Shown here: positions 15,794 through 21,608 of the stretch, in pieces
Position numbering within the stretch: position 1 is the stretch's first letter
Layout of the letters: every line of letters starts with the position of its first letter
Origin: a virus
Direction: 5' to 3' (one strand)
Virus record (IMG/VR): IMGVR_UViG_3300033984_000410
Location: 16,005 to 80,004 of that record
DNA length: 64,000 nt
Position numbers and translations under genes: made by a program
Notes under the pieces: generated by a model
Databases searched by the model: none
The model's input: the letters and a program-made list of their open reading frames with translations, nothing else
What the model was told of the DNA's origin: nothing

Positions 15794-15914
15794 ATAAATA
15801 GTAGAAACAACATCCCCCCAGTTTCTTGGTCTGTGCACGGATAGGATTTGTAAGGGGGTTGAGATTGGATGACGTTTATCTTTTGTAATCCAACAATAAA
15901 CAGAAAAAGATGTT
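15794..15914 (+). ncRNA. array spacer with two hairpins
   Basis: ATCCCCC pairs with GGGGGTT (about 15812-15860), and TTGGAT with ATCCAA (about 15865-15893). No cloverleaf is seen. Confidence 0.3.
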
Positions 15915-16048
15915 AGTCAGGTGGCGAAAGGAGTGGGGTGTCCCTGCTCGTGGTAGACGCACACCTTTATGGTTAAAGCGGAGTGTGAAGTATAAACACA
16001 CCATACAGTTAACAGTATGAATTACGGGTTCGAATCCTGTCCTGACTA
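15915..16048 (+). tRNA. tRNA-Leu-like family member 4, insertions in D-loop and anticodon arm
   Basis: Acceptor AGTCAGG/CCTGACT and T-arm ACGGG-TTCGAAT-CCTGT are intact, and a variable arm CATAC/GTATG is present. The D-loop carries an inserted hairpin of about 21 nt. The anticodon arm is ACAC/GTGT with an 18-nt loop that itself can fold (CTTTA-TGGT-TAAAG). Confidence 0.45.
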
Positions 16049-16127
16049 CGATTGCTGAGGAACGGTCCAGAGTAGTGGAATTATAGTTAAATTCAATACG
16101 TTGACAGCTTGGAAAGACAAGCAAAAC
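16049..16127 (+). other. array spacer
   Basis: Short hairpins such as GGAATTA/TAAATTC and GCTT/AAGC are visible. Nothing further can be assigned. Confidence 0.2.
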
Positions 16128-16229
16128 AGTCAGGTGGCAGAGTGGTTTAATGCTAACTAGGGAGAGTCTGAGGGTGGTAACCTAGTACCTATACCCATAT
16201 GACCGCAGGTTCGAATCCTGTCCTGACTA
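16128..16229 (+). tRNA. tRNA-Leu/Ser-like family member 5, 19-nt anticodon loop
   Basis: Acceptor AGTCAGG/CCTGACT, D-arm GCA-GAGTGGTTTAA-TGC and T-arm CAGG-TTCGAAT-CCTG are regular. The anticodon stem ACTAGG/CCTAGT closes a 19-nt loop. An alternative hairpin GGGT-GGTA...TACC-ACCC competes with it. Confidence 0.45.
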
Positions 16230-16238
16230 CAAATACAA

Positions 16239-16360
16239 GGTTCCTGAGATAAAGGATTAGCTTAGCACTAACTAACTAAATACTTAAACTCCAGCATAAC
16301 GGTTTGCTACCCCAGTTAGTGATGGTGGTGGAAAGATAGGTTCAACTCCTATAGGGACTA
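16239..16360 (+). tRNA. tRNA-like with 40-nt anticodon-arm insertion
   Basis: Acceptor GGTTCCT/AGGGACT and T-arm ATAGG-TTCAACT-CCTAT are complete. An 8-bp stem CACTAACT/AGTTAGTG sits at the anticodon position and closes a loop of about 40 nt. The isotype is unknown. Confidence 0.45.
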
Positions 16361-16433
16361 CAAAGCTGACAACCTAGTGATTGATGTGTGAAGCTAACAC
16401 ATAAGTTGTTGACTGATGGAAAGACATCAAAAT
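16361..16433 (+). other. array spacer with two hairpins
   Basis: TGACAAC/GTTGTTGA encloses ATGTGT-GAAGCTA-ACACAT (7-nt loop), followed by TGATG/CATCA. It looks like a cloverleaf fragment without a normal T-arm. Confidence 0.25.
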
Positions 16434-16518
16434 AGTCAGGTGGTGAAATGGATAGACACTACCCTGTTTGGGGGAGAGGTGAAAGAAACTCGTACAGGTT
16501 CGAATCCTGTCCTGACTA
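16434..16518 (+). tRNA. tRNA-Leu-like family member 6, near-normal size
   Basis: Acceptor AGTCAGG/CCTGACT, D-arm GTG-AAATGGATAGA-CAC, variable arm GAG/CTC and T-arm ACAGG-TTCGAAT-CCTGT give a class II body of normal length. The anticodon region TACCCTGTTTGGGGGAG does not give a 5-bp stem with a 7-nt loop. Confidence 0.5.
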
Positions 16519-16528
16519 CAAAATAATT

Positions 16529-16598
16529 GGTCTTGTTGGTCGAAGCGGCCGGTAAGTCTGCAAAACTTACGGAGGGGGTGCAATACCCTCCAAGACCT
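16529..16598 (+). tRNA. tRNA-Cys (GCA)
   Basis: GGTCTTG/CAAGACC acceptor, anticodon arm GTAAGT-CTGCAAA-ACTTAC. Confidence 0.9.
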
Positions 16599-16670
16599 CA
16601 AAAGTTTAACAATTTGGTAGATACCGGTGATAATCACCGGTAAGTAAGGAAAATATAAATTAGAAAAGTT
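16599..16670 (+). other. spacer with perfect hairpin
   Basis: ACCGGTG-ATAAT-CACCGGT (about 16623-16641) is a perfect 7-bp hairpin. AAAGTTTAAC occurs on both sides. No tRNA can be drawn. Confidence 0.3.
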
Positions 16671-16868
16671 TAACACCTCGATGGTTGTCTGTAACCAACA
16701 TATGAAACAGAATAGGCGTGTTGATAGTGGTAAGCCTCGCTAATTGTAACCGATTAAGTTCAAAGGAAGATAAGGACTAGTACGCCTGTGACGAACACGA
16801 CGAATTCAGGATTTCCCATAGTAGCCCCGTTACAAACCAGAGTGCCGCAGAGGTGTTAAATTTTTTTT
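16671..16868 (+). ncRNA. candidate structured RNA, about 190 nt
   Basis: AACACCTC (16671-16678) pairs with GAGGTGTT (about 16850-16857), directly followed by a T-run, so the closing helix doubles as an intrinsic terminator. Inside are TGGTT/AACCA and AGGCG/CGCCT helices. No known family is recognised. Confidence 0.4.
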
Positions 16869-16871
16869 AAT

Positions 16872-16883
16872 ATATTTATCAAT
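16872..16883 (+). promoter_or_regulatory. putative phage late promoter
   Basis: ATATTTATCAAT immediately precedes the ATG at 16884. Confidence 0.45.
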
Positions 16884-17267
16884 ATGAAAAAATTTGTAAT
16901 TACAGAAGAAGAAAAAGACGATATATTAAACCAACATAACGAAATGATGGATAAACCAAAACTTCCGGAAAATAGAAGAATGTTAGATTTGGATATAACT
17001 CCAATGAGTTTAAAAAAATTTAAGTCTCAAGGTCTTACACCATATTACTATGATGGTGATACTGATATTATTGAAATGAAAGGTCCAATTAAAGGTAAAG
17101 TATATAATACAAAACCAAAAGAAGTTTTCTTATTAACATCTGATGAATATGATAAGATTAAACAATTATCAGATAAAATTAAGGAAATGATTGAACTTAA
17201 ATTATACACTATTAAACTATATAAGGAATACCTCCCATCTAGTTTAATTAAAATTGTGGAAAAATAA
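16884..17267 (+). CDS. leader-bearing protein, unknown
   Basis: This 127-residue protein begins MKKFVITEEEKDDILNQH, the shared leader, and has L-P-E-N at 27-30, a possible cleavage site. The remainder is Lys/Glu-rich with a helical C-terminus. Function is unknown; it is grouped with the capsid-cargo-like family. Confidence 0.65.
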   Translation: MKKFVITEEEKDDILNQHNEMMDKPKLPENRRMLDLDITPMSLKKFKSQGLTPYYYDGDTDIIEMKGPIKGKVYNTKPKEVFLLTSDEYDKIKQLSDKIKEMIELKLYTIKLYKEYLPSSLIKIVEK

Positions 17268-17286
17268 AAAAAATATTCTAAAAAGT

Positions 17287-17316
17287 TTGTGGATATTAGA
17301 AAAAGAGTTATCTTTG
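17287..17316 (+). promoter_or_regulatory. host-type promoter
   Basis: TTG (17287-17289), 19-nt gap, TATCTTTG (17309-17316), just before the structured RNA at 17322. Confidence 0.7.
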
Positions 17317-17321
17317 TCAAA

Positions 17322-17492
17322 GAAAATAAGTCTTAGCCGAAAAGACTGAGCACAAAACTAGAGTTTGTGTAGGAATACATCTAAAGATGGTGGCTAAGTG
17401 GGTCTCTTGGATACACCCGACCAAGCGTAAGGCGACAACACGTTAGGGAAAGCTGTCGTAATACTAACCCCCAACTATAATTGGGGGTTTTA
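17322..17492 (+). ncRNA. structured small RNA with own promoter and terminator
   Basis: CTTAGCC (17331-17337) pairs with GGCTAAG (about 17392-17398), enclosing CACAAAAC/GTTTGTG and CATCT/AGATG helices. Two more hairpins follow (TGGGT/ACCC and GCGACA/TGTCGT). A strong terminator ends the unit. No ORF of note is present. The family is not recognised. Confidence 0.55.
17466..17492 (+). terminator. intrinsic terminator of the structured RNA
   Basis: ACCCCCAACTATAATTGGGGGTTTT hairpin with T-run (about 17467-17491). Confidence 0.8.
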
Positions 17493-17565
17493 TAAAAAAA
17501 ATTAAAAATACTTTACACTTTAGTGAATTAGTATATATTTATTAGAAATAACAATAAAACAACAA

Positions 17566-17640
17566 ATGAAAAATCTAAACATATCACTTACAATAGCGGC
17601 AACTGAGGGTAGAGATACAACTTGGATGTTGATGGTATGA
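17566..17640 (+). CDS. 24-residue peptide, unknown
   Basis: The frame encodes MKNLNISLTIAATEG and ends TTWMLMV. Its upstream region and downstream terminator parallel the 40-residue peptide gene at 12258. It may be a true micro-protein or a leader. Confidence 0.35.
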   Translation: MKNLNISLTIAATEGRDTTWMLMV

Positions 17641-17663
17641 AATATATTTAACTAAAAATATTA

Positions 17664-17700
17664 AAAAATCCATCTTCAAAAAAAAGGTGGATTTTTTTTT
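17664..17700 (+). terminator. intrinsic terminator
   Basis: AAATCCATCTT ... AAGGTGGATTTTTTTT hairpin with a long T-run. Confidence 0.75.
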
Positions 17701-17708
17701 ATGTGTTG

Positions 17709-17739
17709 TTGTTATAATCAAATATTATCCTTATCTTTG
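17709..17739 (+). promoter_or_regulatory. host-type promoter
   Basis: TTG (17709-17711), 20-nt gap, TATCTTTG (17732-17739). It decides for the start at 17761 over the upstream ATG at 17701. Confidence 0.7.
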
Positions 17740-17760
17740 TTAAAAGAAATTATAAAAAAT

Positions 17761-17937
17761 ATGAAAGATACAAAAACTAACCAGGAGGTTACATTAAACG
17801 AAGAATTGGTGATGGAGTATTCACCAATATTAGGAACAACATACACATTAAAACCAGTTGAGTGGGATGAAGACCACGCGTTTAGTTTAGTTCTAAATGA
17901 TATCCTTGATGATTTGGATATTGATGAGTTAAAATAG
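17761..17937 (+). CDS. 58-residue acidic protein
   Basis: The short protein (MKDTKTNQEVTLNEE ... DDLDIDELK) is acidic at its end and lies directly before tRNA-Glu. Function is unknown. Confidence 0.55.
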   Translation: MKDTKTNQEVTLNEELVMEYSPILGTTYTLKPVEWDEDHAFSLVLNDILDDLDIDELK

Positions 17938-17946
17938 TAATACAAT

Positions 17947-18018
17947 GGCCCGGTCGTCTAAAAGTTAGGACCTCACATTTTCATCGTGAAAACCGGGGAG
18001 CGTTACCCCGTCGGGCTA
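17947..18018 (+). tRNA. tRNA-Glu (TTC)
   Basis: GGCCCGG/TCGGGCT acceptor with wobble pairs, anticodon loop TTTTCAT, T-arm CGGGG-AGCGTTA-CCCCG. Confidence 0.88.
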
Positions 18019-18120
18019 CGAAAGATATAAAATAAATTCACGCGGTTGTGAAAGATATAGGTGAATGTCGGGTTCGATTCCCGGCAACCAGGACGGTTCG
18101 ACTCCGCTGGTGCTGGCCGC
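18019..18120 (+). ncRNA. tRNA-like element with two T-arm-like hairpins
   Basis: GGTTG ... CAACC closes a 47-nt element with the T-arm TCGGG-TTCGATT-CCCGG and no anticodon arm. A second T-loop-like GACGG-TTCGACT-CCGCT follows, and GCGG/CCGC can close around both. Confidence 0.35.
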
Positions 18121-18152
18121 AATATACTATTTCATTTTTTATATCTTTAATT

Positions 18153-18224
18153 GGGGCTATCGTATAAAAGCTATTACAATGGTTTTGCAAATCATAGAAC
18201 ACGGAGCGTTACCGTGTAGCTCCA
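18153..18224 (+). tRNA. tRNA-Ala (TGC)
   Basis: GGGGCTA/TAGCTCC acceptor, anticodon arm ATGGT-TTTGCAA-ATCAT, T-arm ACGG-AGCGTTA-CCGT. Confidence 0.9.
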
Positions 18225-18244
18225 CAAAAAAAACAAAAATAAGT

Positions 18245-18275
18245 TTGATTATTAAAATAATATAACTTAAATTTG
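18245..18275 (+). promoter_or_regulatory. host-type promoter inside the tRNA array
   Basis: TTG (18245-18247), 20-nt gap, TAAATTTG (18268-18275); tRNA-Asp follows. Confidence 0.6.
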
Positions 18276-18291
18276 TAGAGAATAAAAACAA

Positions 18292-18362
18292 AGTCTAGTA
18301 GTGAAAAAGAATCATCCAACACTGTCACTGTTGAGTAGCCGGAGCATTACCGGTCTAGACTG
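18292..18362 (+). tRNA. tRNA-Asp (GTC)
   Basis: AGTCTAG/CTAGACT acceptor, D-stem GTGA/TCAT, anticodon arm CAACA-CTGTCAC-TGTTG. Confidence 0.92.
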
Positions 18363-18380
18363 CAAAATAAATAATACATC

Positions 18381-18449
18381 GCGGGAAGCTAAGTAGCAGT
18401 CGGGTCTCATAAGCCATGATGTGTAGTAGGAGCGTTACCTTCTCCCGCA
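18381..18449 (+). tRNA. tRNA (CAT), reduced D-arm
   Basis: GCGGGA/TCCCGC acceptor and loop CTCATAA (anticodon CAT) are visible. The D-arm is very short (GCTA-AG-TAGC) and the anticodon stem is weak. Met or a CAT-bearing Ile tRNA are both possible. Confidence 0.55.
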
Positions 18450-18472
18450 ACTAATTTAATAAATAATTAACT

Positions 18473-18646
18473 ATGGCTACAGCACCGCAAAAATCAAGAA
18501 AACAAAGAGCTTTAAGTGTTCTTGAAACACAATTAAGTAATTCAGTTAAAACTGAAAAAGGAACAACAGATGTTAAAATTCCTCTAACTGAAGCAGATGT
18601 TAAGAGAATTAAAAAAGAAATTGAAATCTTAAAAACAAGAGTTTAA
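18473..18646 (+). CDS. 57-residue basic helical protein
   Basis: The product (MATAPQKSRKQRALSV ... ILKTRV) is basic at the start and helical at the end, like a small nucleic-acid-binding or packing protein. It lies between tRNA genes with an A-rich leader. Its codon use matches the neighbours. Function is unknown. Confidence 0.55.
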   Translation: MATAPQKSRKQRALSVLETQLSNSVKTEKGTTDVKIPLTEADVKRIKKEIEILKTRV

Positions 18647-18655
18647 TTTAGTTCC

Positions 18656-18727
18656 GCGGGTGTCGTATAATGGTCATTACAATTGACTTCCAATCAATAG
18701 ACGAGATTTCGATTATCTCCATCCGCT
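18656..18727 (+). tRNA. tRNA-Gly (TCC)
   Basis: GCGGGTG/CATCCGC acceptor, anticodon arm ATTGA-CTTCCAA-TCAAT, T-arm GAGAT-TTCGATT-ATCTC. Confidence 0.95.
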
Positions 18728-18915
18728 CTTTCTCAGAGAATTACGACGAAAACTGGGTTTTAGCCCCTGTTATAACACCACCAAGATACTCTAGCAATTC
18801 CGGATTAGTTAGGTTGCGGTGATAAGGAAATAAGTCGGGTATAGCTAACCAAAAAGACGAAAACCTTGTAGTGGATTATGGTGACGCTCCATAGCAGTAA
18901 ATCTCTTATTATAAT
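18728..18915 (+). ncRNA. array spacer, possibly structured
   Basis: AGAGAATT near 18737 can pair with AATCTCT near 18899, and GGTTAGC-type helices lie inside (TTAGTTAGG ... GTATAGCTAACC). No cloverleaf and no coding frame are seen in these 188 nt. Confidence 0.3.
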
Positions 18916-18985
18916 AATTGGGTAGCTCAGTGGATAGAGCAGTCAATATATTGATGTGCCGGTGGTTTGATTCCACCCCCAATTA
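18916..18985 (+). tRNA. tRNA-like with 4-nt anticodon loop
   Basis: Acceptor AATTGGG/CCCAATT, D-arm GCTC-AGTGGATA-GAGC and T-arm GGTGG-TTTGATT-CCACC are perfect. The anticodon arm folds as GTCAA-TATA-TTGAT, three bases short of a normal 7-nt loop, so no anticodon can be read. Confidence 0.55.
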
Positions 18986-18989
18986 TAAC

Positions 18990-19064
18990 ACCCCCATGGG
19001 CAAACTGGTAAAGTCGCTTCACTTAGGATGAAGAGTTCTGTGAGTTCAACTCTCACTGGGGGTA
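18990..19064 (+). tRNA. tRNA with anticodon TAG on a class I body
   Basis: ACCCCCA/TGGGGGT acceptor, anticodon arm CTTCA-CTTAGGA-TGAAG, T-arm GTGAG-TTCAACT-CTCAC. Anticodon UAG reads CUA (Leu), but the short variable loop is not of the Leu type. Confidence 0.75.
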
Positions 19065-19067
19065 CAA

Positions 19068-19140
19068 ATTAGAATTAGCTTATAGTAAAGCGGCAGGAGT
19101 TTAACTTACTGCATAACGGATTCCAACACCGGTTCTAATT
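19068..19140 (+). tRNA. tRNA-like with 12-nt anticodon loop
   Basis: ATTAGAA/TTCTAAT acceptor and a D-arm like GCTT..AGC are present. The anticodon stem GCAG/CTGC closes GAGTTTAACTTA (12 nt). The T-arm is imperfect. Confidence 0.4.
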
Positions 19141-19178
19141 TTTTATAAAATAAAATAGGTTTATAAGTATAGATTTTA

Positions 19179-19186
19179 TATATTTG
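19179..19186 (+). promoter_or_regulatory. host-type promoter -7 element
   Basis: TATATTTG, just before the large RNA candidate. The -33 region is weak. Confidence 0.5.
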
Positions 19187-19191
19187 TTAAA

Positions 19192-19720
19192 ATAAACATA
19201 ACCCAGTAGATAGGTCCGCCAAGAAAGTCTTTAAACAACGTGGGAACTGCGGCTCTCCCAATGTGGCTGGAATGTTTTAATAAAAGGCTGAACATCGAAC
19301 CTTTGTAATAGACTATAAAAGGTCTTTAAGACGTAGTATTGTAATAAATATTATGCTTTACATAAAGATATCAACAGAGATGTTGAATGCGTTGTTCCCT
19401 TGAGAAAGGAAAATAGAGTGGCTACAAGGTTGTTGCAACAACTAGTAAAGACTAACGCAAATGAGCTCTCAGCAAGCAACCTGTTTGGGTTCATCCAGCA
19501 GCTGCGTGACCCTACTCTTATACAAGCTCCGTAACTGATAACTCGGCAAGCTATAAGAAAGGGTGCTAAATAAAAACTACTTGAGTAAGTGGGGGTGGTC
19601 AATCAACAACCCATTGAAGTTTCAGGTGAATATATAGACAGGATTGGTGAGTCTATATAAGTAAGTAACAAGTTAATGTGTTTTTAGAAAGATTGAATAG
19701 TTTTTAACATTGGCGAAAAA
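19192..19720 (+). ncRNA. large structured RNA candidate (ROOL/GOLLD-like context)
   Basis: About 530 nt lack any plausible coding frame, follow a TATATTTG element and end at a tRNA-like element. Visible helices include GTTGTTGCAAC-type repeats, AGTAGTTTTTA/TAAAAACTACT partners and GACTATAAAAGGTC. Length, GC above the surrounding coding DNA and a tRNA-array position fit the ROOL class, but I cannot match its consensus by eye. Confidence 0.4.
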
Positions 19721-19721
19721 T

Positions 19722-19805
19722 AGTCAGGTGACGTAATGTAAACGTTATGGTGCAAGTCCATTTCAACTCAAGTGAGTAATATAGGTGCGAATCCTGTTCT
19801 GACTA
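19722..19805 (+). tRNA. tRNA-Leu-like family member 7, CAA with G33
   Basis: Acceptor AGTCAGG/TCTGACT, D-stem ACGT/ACGT, variable arm ACTC/GAGT and T-arm ATAGG-TGCGAAT-CCTGT make a full class II cloverleaf. The anticodon arm is ATGG-TGCAAGT-CCAT; the loop contains CAA at 34-36 but has G instead of U at 33. Confidence 0.55.
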
Positions 19806-20021
19806 CAATGAGTAAGAGATACTCAGAAGTCTTTAATCCAAGACTTTTTAACAATGGATTGGGTAATGAATTGGACATCCTCAAAGCCAATTCCTTGGGT
19901 GAAAGACAGGTAGTAGCGTCTCCAAGTAAACTTGACTTTTTTGTTTGGGTAAGACCGTCTTCGTTTTTGAAAGGATAAAACGAGTAATATCTACACCGAA
20001 ATATCTCATCGGTGGTTTTTT

Positions 20022-20093
20022 GGTCTCGTAGCTCAAAGGTGGAGCAGTTCGCTCATAACGAAAAGGATGGGATATCGTAATTCCCCGAGACCA
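20022..20093 (+). tRNA. tRNA-Met (CAT)
   Basis: GGTCTCG/CGAGACC acceptor, D-arm GCTC-AAAGGTG-GAGC, anticodon arm GTTCG-CTCATAA-CGAAA. Confidence 0.9.
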
Positions 20094-20131
20094 CAAATTA
20101 TCCCCCCTTTGTGTTCTATCACATCGGCCAA

Positions 20132-20158
20132 CCTCCAGGGAAACTTGGGGGTTTTTTT
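20132..20158 (+). terminator. intrinsic terminator ending the tRNA array
   Basis: CCTCCAGG-GAAA-CTTGGGGG hairpin followed by TTTTTTT. Confidence 0.75.
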
Positions 20159-20193
20159 AAAAAATATTATGTGAAACTTAAATATAATTTATT

Positions 20194-20201
20194 TATATTT
20201 G
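20194..20201 (+). promoter_or_regulatory. host-type promoter -7 element
   Basis: TATATTTG, 16 nt before the ATG at 20218; no clear TTG upstream. Confidence 0.5.
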
Positions 20202-20217
20202 TAAAAAGAAAATAAGT

Positions 20218-20469
20218 ATGGGAGTAAATAGAGAAAAATTGGCAGATAACCTATATGAGTTACAATACCAATTAAAGATGTCAAAAGATAAGGAGTTGAT
20301 ATATAAAGATATTTTATCTAATATTGAGGGGTCATTGGTTGAGTTATTTCAACGAGAGACGGAGAATGAAAGGTTTAACCTGGGTGATGAGATTAACTTC
20401 CGGGAGAGTATGGTTAACCTAAAAAGTTCGTTAGACGAGTATAAAAGATTATATAAATTAAGATTTTAA
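20218..20469 (+). CDS. small helical protein, unknown
   Basis: This 83-residue protein (MGVNREKLADNLYEL...) is a likely helical coiled protein. It is 1 nt from the next gene and starts an operon ending at 21154. No family is recognised. Confidence 0.65.
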   Translation: MGVNREKLADNLYELQYQLKMSKDKELIYKDILSNIEGSLVELFQRETENERFNLGDEINFRESMVNLKSSLDEYKRLYKLRF

Positions 20470-20470
20470 T

Positions 20471-20689
20471 ATGGACGACAAAGTATACAATCCTTCAACC
20501 TATCCATTGGTGGAGACTGCAATAACTAATAGAATAATTATTAAAGACCCGGGTAAGGAGATGAGGGATGATTTTGCTGGTCAGGCAATGATGGCGTTAA
20601 TTAATAATTTGGGTAGTAGTGATTATGTGGAGACAGCTAAAATAGCGTATAAGTATGCTGACGCAATGATGAAAGTAAGAAATAAATAA
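20471..20689 (+). CDS. small protein, unknown
   Basis: This 72-residue protein (MDDKVYNPSTYPLVE...) ends in a helix DYVETAKIAYKYADAMMKV. Such short proteins with a YPLVETAI-like motif occur in phages, but the function is not known to me. Confidence 0.55.
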   Translation: MDDKVYNPSTYPLVETAITNRIIIKDPGKEMRDDFAGQAMMALINNLGSSDYVETAKIAYKYADAMMKVRNK

Positions 20690-20701
20690 ATAATAAATAA
20701 A

Positions 20702-21154
20702 ATGAAAAGAAGAATTTACCTAGATGATATCCGTACACCAGTTGAGGACAATTGGATTGTTGTAAGAGATTATAATGAATTTGTTAAAAAAGTTATGGAG
20801 ATTGGCGTTAAGAACATTGATTTCATTTCTTTGGACCACGATTTGGGGGATACTGCTATGGCGGAATATTACAACAATGTATCTAAAAATTATGTTTTAG
20901 ACTACAATAACATTGATGAGAAAACTGGTTATGACGCCGCTAAATGGTTGGTTAATGAGTTTTATTCAGTTAATGAAGATAGAATTAATATGACTAGTGA
21001 ACAAAAAAGAAAATCTGATTTTATTTTCCCAACTGTTTATGTGCATTCAGCAAATCCGGTCGGAGCTCACAATATCTGTGGTTATGTTAACAATTTCTAT
21101 AAAAACGAAAAACAGAAAGAAACTTGTATTAGAGTGAATATTCCAATTAAATAA
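20702..21154 (+). CDS. cREC-type receiver-like protein (cyclic-phosphate processing)
   Basis: This 150-residue protein matches the cREC pattern: YLDDIRTP at the start, FISLDHDLGD near residues 40-49, and VYVHSANPVGAHNI near 112-125. The DD and DHD acidic residues resemble the metal site of response-regulator receiver domains. The family has been predicted to act on cyclic phosphate ends of RNA in repair contexts. That prediction fits the RNA ligase gene 1 kb downstream and the kinase at 3662, but the activity is not demonstrated here. Confidence 0.75.
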   Translation: MKRRIYLDDIRTPVEDNWIVVRDYNEFVKKVMEIGVKNIDFISLDHDLGDTAMAEYYNNVSKNYVLDYNNIDEKTGYDAAKWLVNEFYSVNEDRINMTSEQKRKSDFIFPTVYVHSANPVGAHNICGYVNNFYKNEKQKETCIRVNIPIK

Positions 21155-21173
21155 AAAGTTTTTCACTTTCTGT

Positions 21174-21204
21174 TTGGTAGATTAAAAGTTTTATTGTAGT
21201 TTTG
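21174..21204 (+). promoter_or_regulatory. host-type promoter of the RNA ligase operon
   Basis: TTG (21174-21176), 20-nt gap, TAGTTTTG (21197-21204). Confidence 0.65.
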
Positions 21205-21236
21205 TCATATCAAAATAACAATAAAACTTTTTTATT

Positions 21237-21608
21237 ATGAAATCACGTAGCAAAACATTAGGATTACACGAATGGTCAAAAGAAGATACAATCGTAACAT
21301 TGTATTACACAAAATACGGAACATATGGTTTGTATTTGAAAGATGAGAGTTCGTTAGCAAAATGGATTGGAACTTCACTTGGTTCCTTGAAGATGCAATC
21401 TGGAAACTTTAGAGGGTTAATGGGTGAGACTGAAAGAGCCTTGAGTGATTACTCTAAATTACAAGCGGAAGTTTATAATGAGTATGGTGATATGACTAAA
21501 ATACAATTGATGAAAGTTGTTAAGTCAATCATTGACCAGGACGCTTATGAGAGAAACGCGATTTTAATTAAAATGGGTAAAGACCCTAAAAAAATGGTGA
21601 AAGCATGA
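21237..21608 (+). CDS. unknown protein, first gene of RNA ligase operon
   Basis: This 123-residue protein (MKSRSKTLGLHEWSK...) has a segment LAKWIGTSLGSLKMQSGNFR that could be a DNA-binding helix pair. Its last codons overlap the next gene by 4 nt, indicating translational coupling. Function is unknown. Confidence 0.65.
   Translation: MKSRSKTLGLHEWSKEDTIVTLYYTKYGTYGLYLKDESSLAKWIGTSLGSLKMQSGNFRGLMGETERALSDYSKLQAEVYNEYGDMTKIQLMKVVKSIIDQDAYERNAILIKMGKDPKKMVKA

Noticed and set aside
12484-16676. Minus-strand frames across the tRNA array with protein text such as RIRTCTSF and RTGIEPV
   Set aside because: These are the familiar artefacts of reading tRNA genes backwards.
18065-18265. 66-codon frame across the tRNA-Ala region
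   Set aside because: It runs through a clear tRNA-Ala and a tRNA-like element.
19808-19978. 56-codon plus-strand ORF between a tRNA-like element and tRNA-Met
   Set aside because: No promoter or plausible start context, codon use differs from real genes here, and the stretch contains several hairpins; probably non-coding array sequence.
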